64,000 bases of DNA from Petroclostridium xylanilyticum (GCF_002252565.1 NZ_NPML01000003.1:80245-144244), one strand, 5' to 3'. Positions 8,833 to 17,553 are shown, counted from the stretch's first letter. Program-made: numbers and translations. Notes: a model not told the origin generated them from the letters alone.

Positions 8833-8855
8833 TAGTGGAGAGTGGGGAGTAAAAC
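8833..8855. repeat. Interspersed repeat, copy 1 (TAGTGGA.AGTGGG.AGTAAAAC)
   Basis: A 23-base word with two mismatches to a second copy at 10066-10088, each just downstream of a gene. It lies in an AGTGGAGAGTGGGGAGT-rich stretch with no coding potential. Confidence 0.5.
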
Positions 8856-8886
8856 CCATGTCGCATAATAGGACCGATACAGCTGT

Positions 8887-9004
8887 GTACCATCATATGT
8901 GGAATGTTGCAGCCGGAAAATCGCCATGGATGGCGATTTTAGGCTTATCCCGGCGCGTATGCCGGTATAAGCCGACGGCAAGATATAGAAATATATGATG
9001 GTAC
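8887..9004. repeat. Multi-branched palindromic element upstream of pfkA
   Basis: A perfect 12-bp outer stem GTACCATCATAT (8887-8898) / ATATGATGGTAC (8993-9004) encloses two strong hairpins. The first is AAAATCGCC (8917-8925) / GGCGATTTT (8932-8940). The second is GGCTTATCCCGGC (8942-8954) / GCCGGTATAAGCC (8961-8973, one mismatch). TTG/CCG at 8907-8915 may also pair with CGGCAA at 8976-8981. The result is a compact junction of about 118 bases. It could be a MITE-like repeat or a structured RNA, and it lies in the 275-base spacer between aspS and pfkA. Confidence 0.6.
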
Positions 9005-9085
9005 TCATTTTGTGTCGAGCAGCCCAGAGTTTAAACTAAAACAGCTTAGAACATTAAATTATACAGATGAGATAAGGGGGATAAT

Positions 9086-10057
9086 ATGAAGAGGATAGGT
9101 GTTCTTACAAGCGGAGGAGATTCTCCCGGAATGAACGCTTGTATTAGAGCGATTGTGAAGGCGGCAAAAGTTAACAACATAGAAACCATAGGGATCTATG
9201 AGGGCTATAAAGGGTTAATGGAAGGCAAGATGCAGGTACTTACTGCAAATTATGTAGATGATATTATTGAATTAAGCGGTACCATATTAAAAAGTGCCCG
9301 TAGTAAGCTTTTTAAAACAGAAGAAGGTTTGCGTATGGCCAAAGAGCAAGCTGAAAAGAATGGTATTGAAGGATTAATTGTTATTGGGGGAGACGGTTCG
9401 TTTAGGGGAGCTTGTGATGTGTCAAAATACGGGTTGCCTGTAATTGGTATTCCAGGAACTATTGATAATGATATCGCAGGGACAGAGTATTCAATCGGCG
9501 CTGACACTGCAGTTAATATTGTCACCGATACCATATCCAAAATTCATGATACTGCCAGGTCATTAATTGTAGACACTCCAAGAGTGTTCCTTGTTGAGGT
9601 TATGGGAAGAGGCTGTGGTTATATTGCTATCACTTCCGCAATAGCAGGCGGGGCTGATTATTGTCTTGTTCCGGAAGTACCTTATGATATAAATAAGATG
9701 TGCTCCCATCTTCAGACAAAGTTTGAAAACGGCAAGGTGTATAGTGTAGTAATTGTTGCCGAAGGTGCAACCAGTGTAAATGAATTAAAAAAGCAGGTAG
9801 ATTCTATTCTTAACATTGACTCGAGAACATGTGTTTTAGGCCATTTGCAAAGAGGAGGGGCTCCTACGGCCTTTGACCGGCTCATTGCAAGTCAAATGGC
9901 TGTAAGGGCTGTTGAATTATTAATTGAAGGCAAAACAAACCGTATGGTAGGTGTAGTAGCCGGTAAAGCAGTCGACTGCGATATATTCAAAGGGATTAAT
10001 GATAAAAATAAAATAACTGAAGAAATTGTGAAATTAAATAATATTTTAATTAGCTAA
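9086..10057 (+). CDS. pfkA: ATP-dependent 6-phosphofructokinase
   Basis: A 323-residue glycolytic kinase that phosphorylates fructose 6-phosphate to fructose 1,6-bisphosphate. The N-terminal nucleotide-binding GVLTSGGDSPGMNACIRA, the GGDGSFRGA motif (Gly after GGD favours ATP over pyrophosphate), the catalytic GTIDNDIAGTEYSIGADTA and the C-terminal VLGHLQRGGAPTAFDR are intact. The length is that of typical bacterial PfkA. A GGGGG ribosome binding site precedes the ATG. It appears monocistronic, with a 275-base structured spacer upstream and a repeat copy downstream; no pyk follows. Confidence 0.96.
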   Translation: MKRIGVLTSGGDSPGMNACIRAIVKAAKVNNIETIGIYEGYKGLMEGKMQVLTANYVDDIIELSGTILKSARSKLFKTEEGLRMAKEQAEKNGIEGLIVIGGDGSFRGACDVSKYGLPVIGIPGTIDNDIAGTEYSIGADTAVNIVTDTISKIHDTARSLIVDTPRVFLVEVMGRGCGYIAITSAIAGGADYCLVPEVPYDINKMCSHLQTKFENGKVYSVVIVAEGATSVNELKKQVDSILNIDSRTCVLGHLQRGGAPTAFDRLIASQMAVRAVELLIEGKTNRMVGVVAGKAVDCDIFKGINDKNKITEEIVKLNNILIS

Positions 10058-10065
10058 TATAAAAA

Positions 10066-10088
10066 TAGTGGACAGTGGGAAGTAAAAC
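10066..10088. repeat. Interspersed repeat, copy 2
   Basis: This is the second copy of the 23-base word at 8833-8855 (two mismatches), again immediately downstream of a stop codon. Confidence 0.5.
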
Positions 10089-10138
10089 TGAAACCACTAA
10101 AAAAGTCCGGTTTGGCAGGAAGAAAAATTCATAATTTA

Positions 10139-10167
10139 TTTACATTTTATTTAAAATGTTATGTTAT
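10139..10167 (+). promoter_or_regulatory. Possible promoter of the Gld-like ABC operon
   Basis: A -35-like TTTACA (10139-10144) with 17-base spacing to TGTTAT (10162-10167) lies about 45 bases before the ABC ATPase gene. The -10 match is only 4 of 6, so the exact promoter is uncertain. Confidence 0.35.
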
Positions 10168-10213
10168 TATATAAGGAGCCAATGAAAGAAAAATAAAAAA
10201 CAGGAGGGAAATT

Positions 10214-11155
10214 ATGATAGAGATAAAGAATTTGACCAAGACATACGGGCATAACGTGGCAGTAGACAATATCAGTTTTACTGTAGAAAAAGGTGAAATT
10301 CTTGGATTCCTTGGTCCAAATGGTGCCGGCAAATCAACGACTATGAACATTATTACCGGATATATGCCATCTACCCAGGGAACAGTAAAAGTTGGAGGGT
10401 ACGATATATTAGAACAACCGGCTGAAGCGAAAAAGAGAATTGGCTATCTTCCTGAGCAGCCACCTCTTTACATGGATATGACTGTAAGGGAATACCTCGG
10501 TTTTGTATATGAAATTAAAAAGGTTAAACAAAATCGAAAATCCCATATTGATGATGTAATGGGACTGGTAAAAATCGGAGATGTACAAAATCGGTTGATT
10601 AAAAATCTTTCTAAAGGATACAAACAAAGAGTAGGACTGGCCCAGGCGCTATTAGGAAGTCCGGAAGTGCTTATCCTGGATGAACCTACTGTTGGACTTG
10701 ACCCAAAACAGATTATTGAAATACGAAATGTAATTAAAGACCTGGGAAAAGAGCACACTATCATCTTAAGTTCACATATATTGCCAGAAGTAAGCGCTAT
10801 TTGTGAAAGAGTAATCATTATTAACAAAGGAAAGATTGCTGCAATTGACACACCGGACAACCTTTCAAGAATTTTAACAAATGAAAGTAAACTGGTAGTC
10901 CGAATTGCAGGTGATGAGTCAAAAGTGCTTAAATGCATAAAAGAATTAGATGGAGTAAAGTATGTAGATGTCCAGGGACAGAAGGAGCCAAATACAATTG
11001 ATTATATCATAGAAGCAGAACCTAATGTAGATGTCAGAAAGCCATTATTTTATGCATTAAGTAAAAACCAGTATCCAATCCTTATGTTAAAGTCGCTGGA
11101 TCTAAGCCTGGAAGACATATTCTTACAGCTTACAACTTCAGAAAAGGAGGAATAA
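10214..11155 (+). CDS. ABC transporter ATP-binding protein (GldA-like)
   Basis: A 313-residue ABC ATPase. It has Walker A GPNGAGKST (about residues 36-44), signature LSKGYKQRVGLAQ, Walker B VLILDEPTVGLD and the H-loop SSHILPE. A C-terminal extension of about 90 residues is typical of the CcmA/GldA branch that drives ABC-2 permeases. It starts a four-gene operon with a 6-TM permease, a GldG-like auxiliary protein and a DUF4340 protein. In Bacteroidetes the Gld homologues serve gliding; in Firmicutes the exported substrate is unknown. The GGAGGG ribosome binding site is well placed. Confidence 0.92.
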   Translation: MIEIKNLTKTYGHNVAVDNISFTVEKGEILGFLGPNGAGKSTTMNIITGYMPSTQGTVKVGGYDILEQPAEAKKRIGYLPEQPPLYMDMTVREYLGFVYEIKKVKQNRKSHIDDVMGLVKIGDVQNRLIKNLSKGYKQRVGLAQALLGSPEVLILDEPTVGLDPKQIIEIRNVIKDLGKEHTIILSSHILPEVSAICERVIIINKGKIAAIDTPDNLSRILTNESKLVVRIAGDESKVLKCIKELDGVKYVDVQGQKEPNTIDYIIEAEPNVDVRKPLFYALSKNQYPILMLKSLDLSLEDIFLQLTTSEKEE

Positions 11156-11158
11156 TCC

Positions 11159-11863
11159 ATGGTTGCAATATTAAAGAGAGAGTTAAAGGCATACTTTTTT
11201 TCTCCAATAGGTTATATCTTTATAGGATTCTTTTTACTATTATCAGGATATTTTTTTGCAGCATCCAACCTATTTTCAATGGTTGCCGACATGAAAATGG
11301 TATTTGGAAATCTAAGTATTGTATTTTTATTCCTTGTACCCATTCTTACCATGAGATTAATTTCGGAAGAAAAAAAGGCTAAGACCGACCAACTTTTGTT
11401 AACTTCTCCGGTAAGCCTTACAGGGATTGTAATAGGAAAATACCTGGCAGCGGTATCCGTATTTCTTATATCACTATTAATTACAGGTATTTATCCAATT
11501 ATTTTATTTGTTTTTAGCAAGCCTTCAATCGGGGAGATCCTGGCAGGCTACCTGGGCTTTTTTTTGATGGGAGCAGCTTTTATCGCTGTAGGATTGTTTG
11601 TATCTTCACTAACTGAAAATCAAATCACTGCTGCTGTTGCAAGTTTTGGCACACTGCTTTTATTATGGCTTATTGATTGGATTGTACCATTTATGCAAAA
11701 TCCGTTTATAGCGAAAATGCTGGAATGGTTTTCTATACTTAAACGGTTTCAAGATTTTACAATAGGAATACTAAGCTTAAGTCCTATCGTTTATTACATT
11801 AGTTTTTCGGCAGCTTTTATATTTTTAACCATTAGAGTACTTGAAAAGAGACGTTGGAGCTAA
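11159..11863 (+). CDS. ABC-2 type permease (GldF-like)
   Basis: A 234-residue membrane protein with six hydrophobic spans. It carries the family features KRELKAYFFSPIGYIFIGFF at the N-terminus and MRLISEEKKAKTDQLLLTSP between TM2 and TM3. This matches the ABC-2 permease subfamily (GldF-like) paired with the preceding ATPase, whose stop lies 3 bases upstream. It probably forms a dimeric exporter channel. It ends 13 bases before the next operon gene. Confidence 0.9.
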   Translation: MVAILKRELKAYFFSPIGYIFIGFFLLLSGYFFAASNLFSMVADMKMVFGNLSIVFLFLVPILTMRLISEEKKAKTDQLLLTSPVSLTGIVIGKYLAAVSVFLISLLITGIYPIILFVFSKPSIGEILAGYLGFFLMGAAFIAVGLFVSSLTENQITAAVASFGTLLLLWLIDWIVPFMQNPFIAKMLEWFSILKRFQDFTIGILSLSPIVYYISFSAAFIFLTIRVLEKRRWS

Positions 11864-11876
11864 GGGGGGATAGAAA

Positions 11877-13307
11877 ATGAAAAAGTTTGCACAAACTTTA
11901 GGCAATATTTTCAGTGGGAAAAAAGTAAAATACGGAACAAATGCAGCAATCATAACAGCAGCTTTTATAGCCATACTGATTGTCATTAACCTTATTGTCG
12001 GAAGTTTTCCGCTAAAAGCAGACCTGACAAAAAATAAAATATTTACTTTTCAGGAGCAGACCTTAGATGTATTAAAGAATTTAAAACAACCGGTTAACGT
12101 ATATGCACTTTTTCCCCAGGGAAATGAACAACCCATGGTAAAGGAAATACTGGACCGTTATGCAAGAAAGTCCGACAAGATAAAGGTAGAGGTTATAGAC
12201 CCGGTTAAAAACCCTGCTTTCGTAAAGAAATATGACAAAGAAGGAAATGGCGTTCCACAAGGTTCAATCATCTTTGAAAGCGGTGAAAAGTTTAAAGTTG
12301 TCAACCCGTATGACCTGTTTAATTATAATTACCAGATGCAAAGTGTTGATTCAATTGCGGCAGAACAAAGATTTACATCCGCAATTATGTTTGTAACCAG
12401 TGAAAAGGTGCCTGCGGTATACTTTACACAGGGACATGGTGAAACAGATCTTCCGGGGGCAAAAGAAATCCTGGAGAGGGAGAACTTTAAATCAGGAAAT
12501 GTTAACCTCTTTACAGAAGAAATACCTGAAGATGCAGAATTGATTATTATATCATCACCTAAGAGGGATTTTGATGCATCTGAAATCGAGAAACTGGATA
12601 AATATTTTGATAAAGGCGGCAGAGCGGCGTTCTTGTTCGATGTTGCCAAAGATGAACTGCCTAAACTGGAAGCTTATATGAAGGAGTGGGGGATAGCGCT
12701 CCGCAAAGACCTGGTTATTGAAAGTAATAAAAAGAATTATTCACAGAATCCTACCTATCTCATACCGGATATGCAAAGTCATGACATTACAGGAAGGCTA
12801 AAAAGCAACGAGCTTATGATGCTGGTTCCGGTTGCAAGAAGCCTGGAGGTGTTGTTTACCGAACAGAATGGAATAAAAGTGACACCTTTGCTGAAATCCT
12901 CCGGCCAATCCTGGGGTAAGGTTAACCTTGAATCAAAAACAGCGCAAAAACAACCGGAAGATACTGCCGGACCATTGGATATTGCAGTAGCAATAGAAAG
13001 GGCAAATTATGGAGATAATAAGAAACTGAAAGATACCAAAATTCTTGTAATGGGCAACGCTGCGTTTTTAGATAGCCAGATGCTTTCCATACCCGGAATT
13101 GCCAATGTTGACTTTTTCATGAACAGCGTAAACTGGGCACAGGATAAGGAAGAAAATATAACCATCAGGCCCAAGAGTTTGGAGTCGGAAAGAATGGCTA
13201 TTTCACAAGTTCAAGTTCTCCTTAATGCAGCTTTAGTAATACTTGTGATTCCTTTTGCTGTATTTATCCTGGGAGGCGTTGTTTGGATGAGGAGGAGGCA
13301 TCTATGA
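11877..13307 (+). CDS. GldG-like ABC auxiliary membrane protein
   Basis: A 476-residue protein anchored at both ends, with one TM segment near residues 22-43 and one near 447-470. The large region between should lie outside the membrane. It matches the DUF7088/ABC_transp_aux family of GldG-type proteins (ADLTKNKIFTFQEQTLDVLKNL; later VYFTQGHGETDLPGAKEIL). These proteins accompany GldA/GldF-type transporters and may bind sugar-like or cell-wall ligands, though this is not established. Its TGA stop overlaps the next start as ATGA (13304-13307), indicating coupling. Confidence 0.85.
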   Translation: MKKFAQTLGNIFSGKKVKYGTNAAIITAAFIAILIVINLIVGSFPLKADLTKNKIFTFQEQTLDVLKNLKQPVNVYALFPQGNEQPMVKEILDRYARKSDKIKVEVIDPVKNPAFVKKYDKEGNGVPQGSIIFESGEKFKVVNPYDLFNYNYQMQSVDSIAAEQRFTSAIMFVTSEKVPAVYFTQGHGETDLPGAKEILERENFKSGNVNLFTEEIPEDAELIIISSPKRDFDASEIEKLDKYFDKGGRAAFLFDVAKDELPKLEAYMKEWGIALRKDLVIESNKKNYSQNPTYLIPDMQSHDITGRLKSNELMMLVPVARSLEVLFTEQNGIKVTPLLKSSGQSWGKVNLESKTAQKQPEDTAGPLDIAVAIERANYGDNKKLKDTKILVMGNAAFLDSQMLSIPGIANVDFFMNSVNWAQDKEENITIRPKSLESERMAISQVQVLLNAALVILVIPFAVFILGGVVWMRRRHL

Positions 13308-14665
13308 AACTTTATAGAAATGCCATCGTCCTGGTGCTTGTCCTTGCAGTTTTAGGTGGTGTATATTACTTCATTAGTACTAATAAAAAGAATGAGGAAA
13401 AGAAGGATGATACCGTTACAATTTTTGAAACGGAAAAGGACAAGATAAGTGAAATCAATATTGTCACCCAGGGAAGCAATCTTGTTTTCTACAAAGATGG
13501 AGACACATGGAAGGAAAAAACATCGGGCAATGTGAAATTGGTCCAGTCAAAAATTGACAGCCTGGTTTATGATGTTTCAAATATAAAAGCCGAGCAGGTT
13601 GTGGAAGAAAAGGCGAAAGACCTCAAGCAATATGGATTGGAGACTCCTAAGAGCATAGTTAACGTTAAACTGACCGATGGCAAAATCAAAACTTTTTATG
13701 TAGGGGACCAGACACCTTCTAAAACAGCATACTATTTTAAAGATAAGGATAAAGAAGCGGTATATACCATTTATTCCTCTAAAGGTGAAACGCTTTCAAG
13801 CAGTCTGGAGAATTTTAGAGATAGGACTCTAGTTGCTTTAAAACCGGAAGAGATAACGTCTTTTACAATTGAAGGTAAAAACCGTGAACGGATTGTAGTA
13901 AAGGCAAAAACTGAAACTACTAATGACCAAACCGGTGCATTATCTACCTGGGATGTAATTGAGCCGTATAAAAAAGATGGAGACAATCAAAATATCAATG
14001 AGATGGTTTTATCAAAATTACCTGAAATTACTGTGAAGGATTTTGTTGAAGACAAACCGGATGATCTTGGGAAATACGGACTATCTTCACCAAGTTATGT
14101 CATCCAGGTAACTGATAAAAATAATAATAGCGTTAAGCTGCTATTAGGGGATAGTAAAGATGACGCCATATATCTAAAGGTTGAAGGTAGTGATCCGGTA
14201 TATACGGTAGATGCAAAAAAACTGGAATTTAAAGACGTGACTGCTTTTATGCTGGCAGAGAAATTTGCATACATTGTGAATATTGATAAGGTAGATAAAT
14301 TCGTCATTAATCATGAAGGCAGGCAATCAACCTTTGAAATCATAAGAAAAGGTGACAAGACGGAATACAAGGTAAACGGCAAAGAAGCAAGTGAAGACCT
14401 CTTTAAGAAGTTCTACCAGGAGGTCATCGGACTTACTGTTGACGGCGTTAATGTCCAGAAGGTTGAAGGTACTCCGGCAGTAAGTTATACTTTCTACCAT
14501 AACGGTGGAATTGAAGATGTTAAAATGGAATATGTCAGCATGGACGATAGAAATTACGCCGTTTTCAAAAATGGCAAAAGTGAGTTTTATATAAAGAAAA
14601 AGAAAGTAGAAAAAATGCTTGAGGCACTGAAAAATTTTGAACAAAATCCTGTAAAGAAAGAATAG
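13304..14665 (+). CDS. DUF4340 domain protein of the Gld-like ABC operon
   Basis: A 453-residue protein with a single N-terminal membrane anchor (about residues 5-22). A long extracytoplasmic region contains repeated DUF4340 units (KQYGLETPKSIVNVKLTDGK and GKYGLSSPSYVIQVTDKNNN). Such proteins follow GldG genes in many bacteria and are thought to be accessory parts of the exporter; the biochemical role is unknown. ATG 13304 follows GGAGGAGG by 5 bases and overlaps the upstream stop. An in-frame TTG at 13283 is less likely. A terminator follows directly. Confidence 0.85.
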   Translation: MKLYRNAIVLVLVLAVLGGVYYFISTNKKNEEKKDDTVTIFETEKDKISEINIVTQGSNLVFYKDGDTWKEKTSGNVKLVQSKIDSLVYDVSNIKAEQVVEEKAKDLKQYGLETPKSIVNVKLTDGKIKTFYVGDQTPSKTAYYFKDKDKEAVYTIYSSKGETLSSSLENFRDRTLVALKPEEITSFTIEGKNRERIVVKAKTETTNDQTGALSTWDVIEPYKKDGDNQNINEMVLSKLPEITVKDFVEDKPDDLGKYGLSSPSYVIQVTDKNNNSVKLLLGDSKDDAIYLKVEGSDPVYTVDAKKLEFKDVTAFMLAEKFAYIVNIDKVDKFVINHEGRQSTFEIIRKGDKTEYKVNGKEASEDLFKKFYQEVIGLTVDGVNVQKVEGTPAVSYTFYHNGGIEDVKMEYVSMDDRNYAVFKNGKSEFYIKKKKVEKMLEALKNFEQNPVKKE

Positions 14666-14667
14666 CA

Positions 14668-14706
14668 TAAAAAAGCTGTCCCAAATTAATAAGGGGCAGC
14701 TTTTTA
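14668..14706 (+). terminator. Intrinsic terminator after the Gld-like operon
   Basis: AAAAGCTGTCCC pairs with GGGGCAGCTTTTT across a loop of about 10 bases, followed by T-rich sequence. It stands between convergent genes. Confidence 0.8.
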
Positions 14707-14761
14707 TGCTTGTCTAAAAGTATATCAAAAAACAAAAGCGCAATTGTTTTTTTAATAATAC

Positions 14762-15376
14762 TTAGTACCCTAAAGATTCTCCTACTAAAAAGATATGAAT
14801 ATCTTTACCGGCAGGTGGACGATCAAGCTTTACAGTGATATTACACATTCTTTCACTGACATTACAATCGTAACACTTGTCTGTCTTAGCACAGGGTGTA
14901 TTTAGTTTTAACCTTTTTGCATTTGCAGGACAGGCAACAGTTTTTATCCTGTCGATCGCTGATTCAAAATCTTTTACAATTTTATTGATACCGCAAACAA
15001 TGATAACTTTTCCAGGCCCGAAAAACATGGCACTCACCCTGTTGCCGATGCCGTCAATATTAACAAGTTCTCCATTCATCGTTATTGCATTGCTGCTGGA
15101 TAGATATACATCGGCGGTGGAAGCCTTTTCTCTTACGGCATTCCTTTCAGCAGGTTCAACCAGCCAGTGCCAAAATACCTGGTGCCCTTTTGCCTGAAGT
15201 TCCTTATGGATTTCCATATCGTATATGGTCATAGAGCCGCCTATACCAACAGTTTCTCCAGGTGTAATTTCATTTAGTACAGCAGTCTTGGCTTCATGAG
15301 CATTAGAAAAATAGTTGGCTTTAAAGTTCTTTTTTTTCAGGTTTTCTATGAGTTGCTCAACATTAAAATTGTCCAT
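14762..15376 (-). CDS. LUD domain protein (lactate utilisation family)
   Basis: A 204-residue cytosolic protein of the LUD/DUF162 family (LutC/YkgG-like). It has the characteristic GIGGSMTIYDMEIHKEL stretch and FFGPGKVIIVCGINKIVKD. A C-terminal cysteine-rich section (TPCAKTDKCYDCNVSERMC) may hold a metal or iron-sulfur centre. LutC relatives belong to a lactate oxidation complex, but no lutA or lutB is nearby, so this stand-alone clostridial form has no assigned role. A TAAGGAGG ribosome binding site is 8 bases before the ATG. Confidence 0.82.
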   Translation of the reverse strand: MDNFNVEQLIENLKKKNFKANYFSNAHEAKTAVLNEITPGETVGIGGSMTIYDMEIHKELQAKGHQVFWHWLVEPAERNAVREKASTADVYLSSSNAITMNGELVNIDGIGNRVSAMFFGPGKVIIVCGINKIVKDFESAIDRIKTVACPANAKRLKLNTPCAKTDKCYDCNVSERMCNITVKLDRPPAGKDIHIFLVGESLGY

Positions 15377-15620
15377 TCTGTAACCTCCTTAACATTAAAA
15401 AATTTTTTGACATCTATAAATATTATTATATATTGTTATTCCAATATGTTAAAGTCAATATCAAAATTTTCATCCAGAGATATATATCTAAAAATTCAGC
15501 AATTATTAATTTTCGGTTTTAAAATTTTTAAATATTCAATCTTTTAAGAAATGAAATTGTAAAAATTCTATAGGTACAAGCACCAAAAGCGGCTTTAAGC
15601 AATATTAATATAGAAGGATG

Positions 15621-15674
15621 ATAAATGATAATCAAAATCATCAATAATATTTACTCATTTCAATTATCATTTAT
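15621..15674. repeat. Inverted repeat upstream of the PRK06851-type ATPase
   Basis: ATAAATGATAAT (15621-15632) and ATTATCATTTAT (15663-15674) are exact reverse complements separated by 30 bases. They lie in the 342-base spacer between the divergent LUD and ATPase genes. This may be an operator pair or an mRNA hairpin; there is no T-run. I see no gene in this spacer. Confidence 0.4.
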
Positions 15675-15718
15675 AGAAATTACAACACAATAATTATCAA
15701 CAAGGGGGTTGATTTATT

Positions 15719-16840
15719 ATGTCTAGCAAAGGCGCTATCAAACACGTATTTCCGGGTGGAAATACATCCAAAGGCTTTTATTCTTATTACCAGTACATAT
15801 TAGGTCAGGAAGAAGCAACAAGGATTATCTGCGTCAAAGGCGGCCCAGGAGTAGGTAAGTCGACATTCATGAAAAGTATAGGGATGCAAATGGTAGACAG
15901 GGGATATGATGTAGAGTTTATGCATTGTTCTTCTGATAACAGTTCACTTGATGGAGTAGTTATCAAAGATATTAAGGTAGCGTTACTTGATGGTACGGCA
16001 CCTCATGTAGTGGACCCTAAAAATCCTGGAGCGGTTGATGAAATTCTACACTTGGGGGACTTCTGGAATGAAGACGGTTTAAGGAAAAATAAACAGCAGA
16101 TATTGGAGAGCAATGCTATGGTAGGCAAATTATTTGCAAGAGCATATAAATACCTTGCAGCGGCTAAATGTATTTATGATGATATTGTTACAATTCATAA
16201 AGAAGCGGTGAATCCTGCAGGAGTTAACTTGGAAGCAGAGAAAATTATTCAACAAGAATTTGGTGGAATCTCGGTTAATAATAAGGTAGGCAATATAAGA
16301 AAATTATTTGGCAGTGCAATTACTCCTAACGGCTTATGTAATTATCTCGAAACAGTCATTAATGTAAATAGCAATGTATATATAGTAAAAGGAGCACCTG
16401 GAACAGGAACAGAAATACTACTTTCAAAAGTGATTGATGCAGCAGTACAAAGAGGATTAAATGTAGAAGCATATTACTGTCCTATGGAGCCTGAAAATAG
16501 AGTTGAACATGTAGTCATTTCACAGTTGGGTTTGGCTTTTACTACTTCAAATAAATATCATGTTTCTACTATAAACACAGATTCTTGTATTGATCTGGAT
16601 AGTTATTTAGATAAAGCTGTTCTGGAAAAATACAGTGCTGAGCTGGCATATGATGCAGAAATGTTTGATATGCTGCTTGATAAAACAATTGCTACCATTA
16701 AGAAAGCGAAGAAAACACATGACGTTATGGAAACCTACTATATACCGAATATGAAATTTGATAAGGTACAGGTTTGCTGGGAAAAAACACTACAAAGAAT
16801 ACTCAAATATGCGGAAGAATATAAAAAACTAAAAATATAG
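15719..16840 (+). CDS. Double P-loop ATPase (PRK06851-like)
   Basis: A 373-residue protein built from two related NTPase-like halves. The first half has an intact Walker A, GGPGVGKSTFMKSIG (about residues 41-55). The second has a degenerate loop, GAPGTGTEILLSKVI (about 223-237), where the Lys-Ser/Thr pair is replaced by Thr-Glu. It resembles the uncharacterised PRK06851 family found in spore-forming Firmicutes; the function is unknown. An AAGGGGG ribosome binding site precedes the ATG. It appears to be transcribed alone. Confidence 0.75.
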   Translation: MSSKGAIKHVFPGGNTSKGFYSYYQYILGQEEATRIICVKGGPGVGKSTFMKSIGMQMVDRGYDVEFMHCSSDNSSLDGVVIKDIKVALLDGTAPHVVDPKNPGAVDEILHLGDFWNEDGLRKNKQQILESNAMVGKLFARAYKYLAAAKCIYDDIVTIHKEAVNPAGVNLEAEKIIQQEFGGISVNNKVGNIRKLFGSAITPNGLCNYLETVINVNSNVYIVKGAPGTGTEILLSKVIDAAVQRGLNVEAYYCPMEPENRVEHVVISQLGLAFTTSNKYHVSTINTDSCIDLDSYLDKAVLEKYSAELAYDAEMFDMLLDKTIATIKKAKKTHDVMETYYIPNMKFDKVQVCWEKTLQRILKYAEEYKKLKI

Positions 16841-16954
16841 AAATTTTAAATGGATACATCTGTTTTTTAATAAAAAAATGATTATGACAGAAATTTTGTG
16901 GTATATGAATACTATGCTAAGTCATAACAACATATGAGTAGAGGAGGAAAAATC

Positions 16955-17212
16955 ATGGCAAAAGTAATAATGGGTATTGAGATTGGATCTAGAGGTACTG
17001 CTGCTTTAGCAGTACAAAAGCTGCTTTCTGAGAATGGATGTATTATTAAAACGAGATTGGGACTTCATGAAGCTGGTAAAGACCTTAATGCTTGCAGCAA
17101 GAAAGGTTTAGTTATACTAGAATTCATTGAAGATGTTGACGAAGAAATTAATAGCCTGGAAAATGAATTAAAGAAAATCGAAAGTGTGATTGTAAAAAGA
17201 ATGGAATTCTAA
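16955..17212 (+). CDS. Small TM1266-like protein (hydrogenase-regulator-like ACT fold)
   Basis: An 85-residue protein. The pattern of a short strand (VIMGIEIG), helix (ALAVQKLLSENGCIIKTRLG), strand (LVILEFI), helix (EEINSLENELKKI) and final strand (SVIVKRMEF) fits the small ferredoxin-like TM1266 family. That family is annotated as an iron-only hydrogenase system regulator. The RLGLHEA motif is typical of the clostridial members. This is a fold-level judgement; no DNA-binding domain is present. ATG 16955 follows GAGGAGG; the in-frame ATG at 16934 would overlap that site. A strong terminator follows. Confidence 0.6.
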   Translation: MAKVIMGIEIGSRGTAALAVQKLLSENGCIIKTRLGLHEAGKDLNACSKKGLVILEFIEDVDEEINSLENELKKIESVIVKRMEF

Positions 17213-17239
17213 TTTATCTTATTCAACGGTATTACTTTA

Positions 17240-17265
17240 CTCCCGGATATCCGGGAGTTTTTTTT
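17240..17265 (+). terminator. Intrinsic terminator
   Basis: CTCCCGGATATCCGGGAG (17240-17257) is a perfect palindrome followed by eight T residues. Confidence 0.9.
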
Positions 17266-17540
17266 GGAAATAATTTCTATGAATGCTTTTGCGGCTCCAA
17301 AGTCTGGTAGTGTTGCAACAATTGAGAATGGCGTGCAGATAGTAAAAACCATTGTAACTGCTAACAGGTATTTACCAGATACTATTGTGCTGCAAAAGGG
17401 TGTGCCGGTGCGCTGGATTATTTTAGTGACAAAGATATTAAAGCCTTCAATGATGAAAGCCCAAGAAAAGGAATTTTAGGGGGAGGCGGCTGTTGCAGTA
17501 CAGGCTCCGGTTTGAATGGAAGCAGTTGCCATTAAAAAAA
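17266..17540 (+). pseudogene. Decayed cupredoxin-like gene fragment
   Basis: Without a good start site, the reading frame from about 17285 gives NGVQIVKTIVTANRYLPDT and then VLQKGVPVRWII. This resembles the first strands of the clostridial cupredoxin-domain family. The copper-ligand region expected next is missing. Beyond about 17420 the plausible sequence continues in another frame (FSDKDIKAFNDESPRKGILGGGGCCSTGSG) and stops at TAA 17533-17535. The stretch lies right behind a terminator and ahead of the tyrS promoter. I read it as a frameshifted, internally deleted relic. Confidence 0.5.
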
Positions 17541-17553
17541 GCTGAGGATACTC

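Noticed and set aside
8778..9008. Open frame on the minus strand across the structured spacer before pfkA
   Set aside because: It is explained by the palindromic element and has no start site or recognisable protein.
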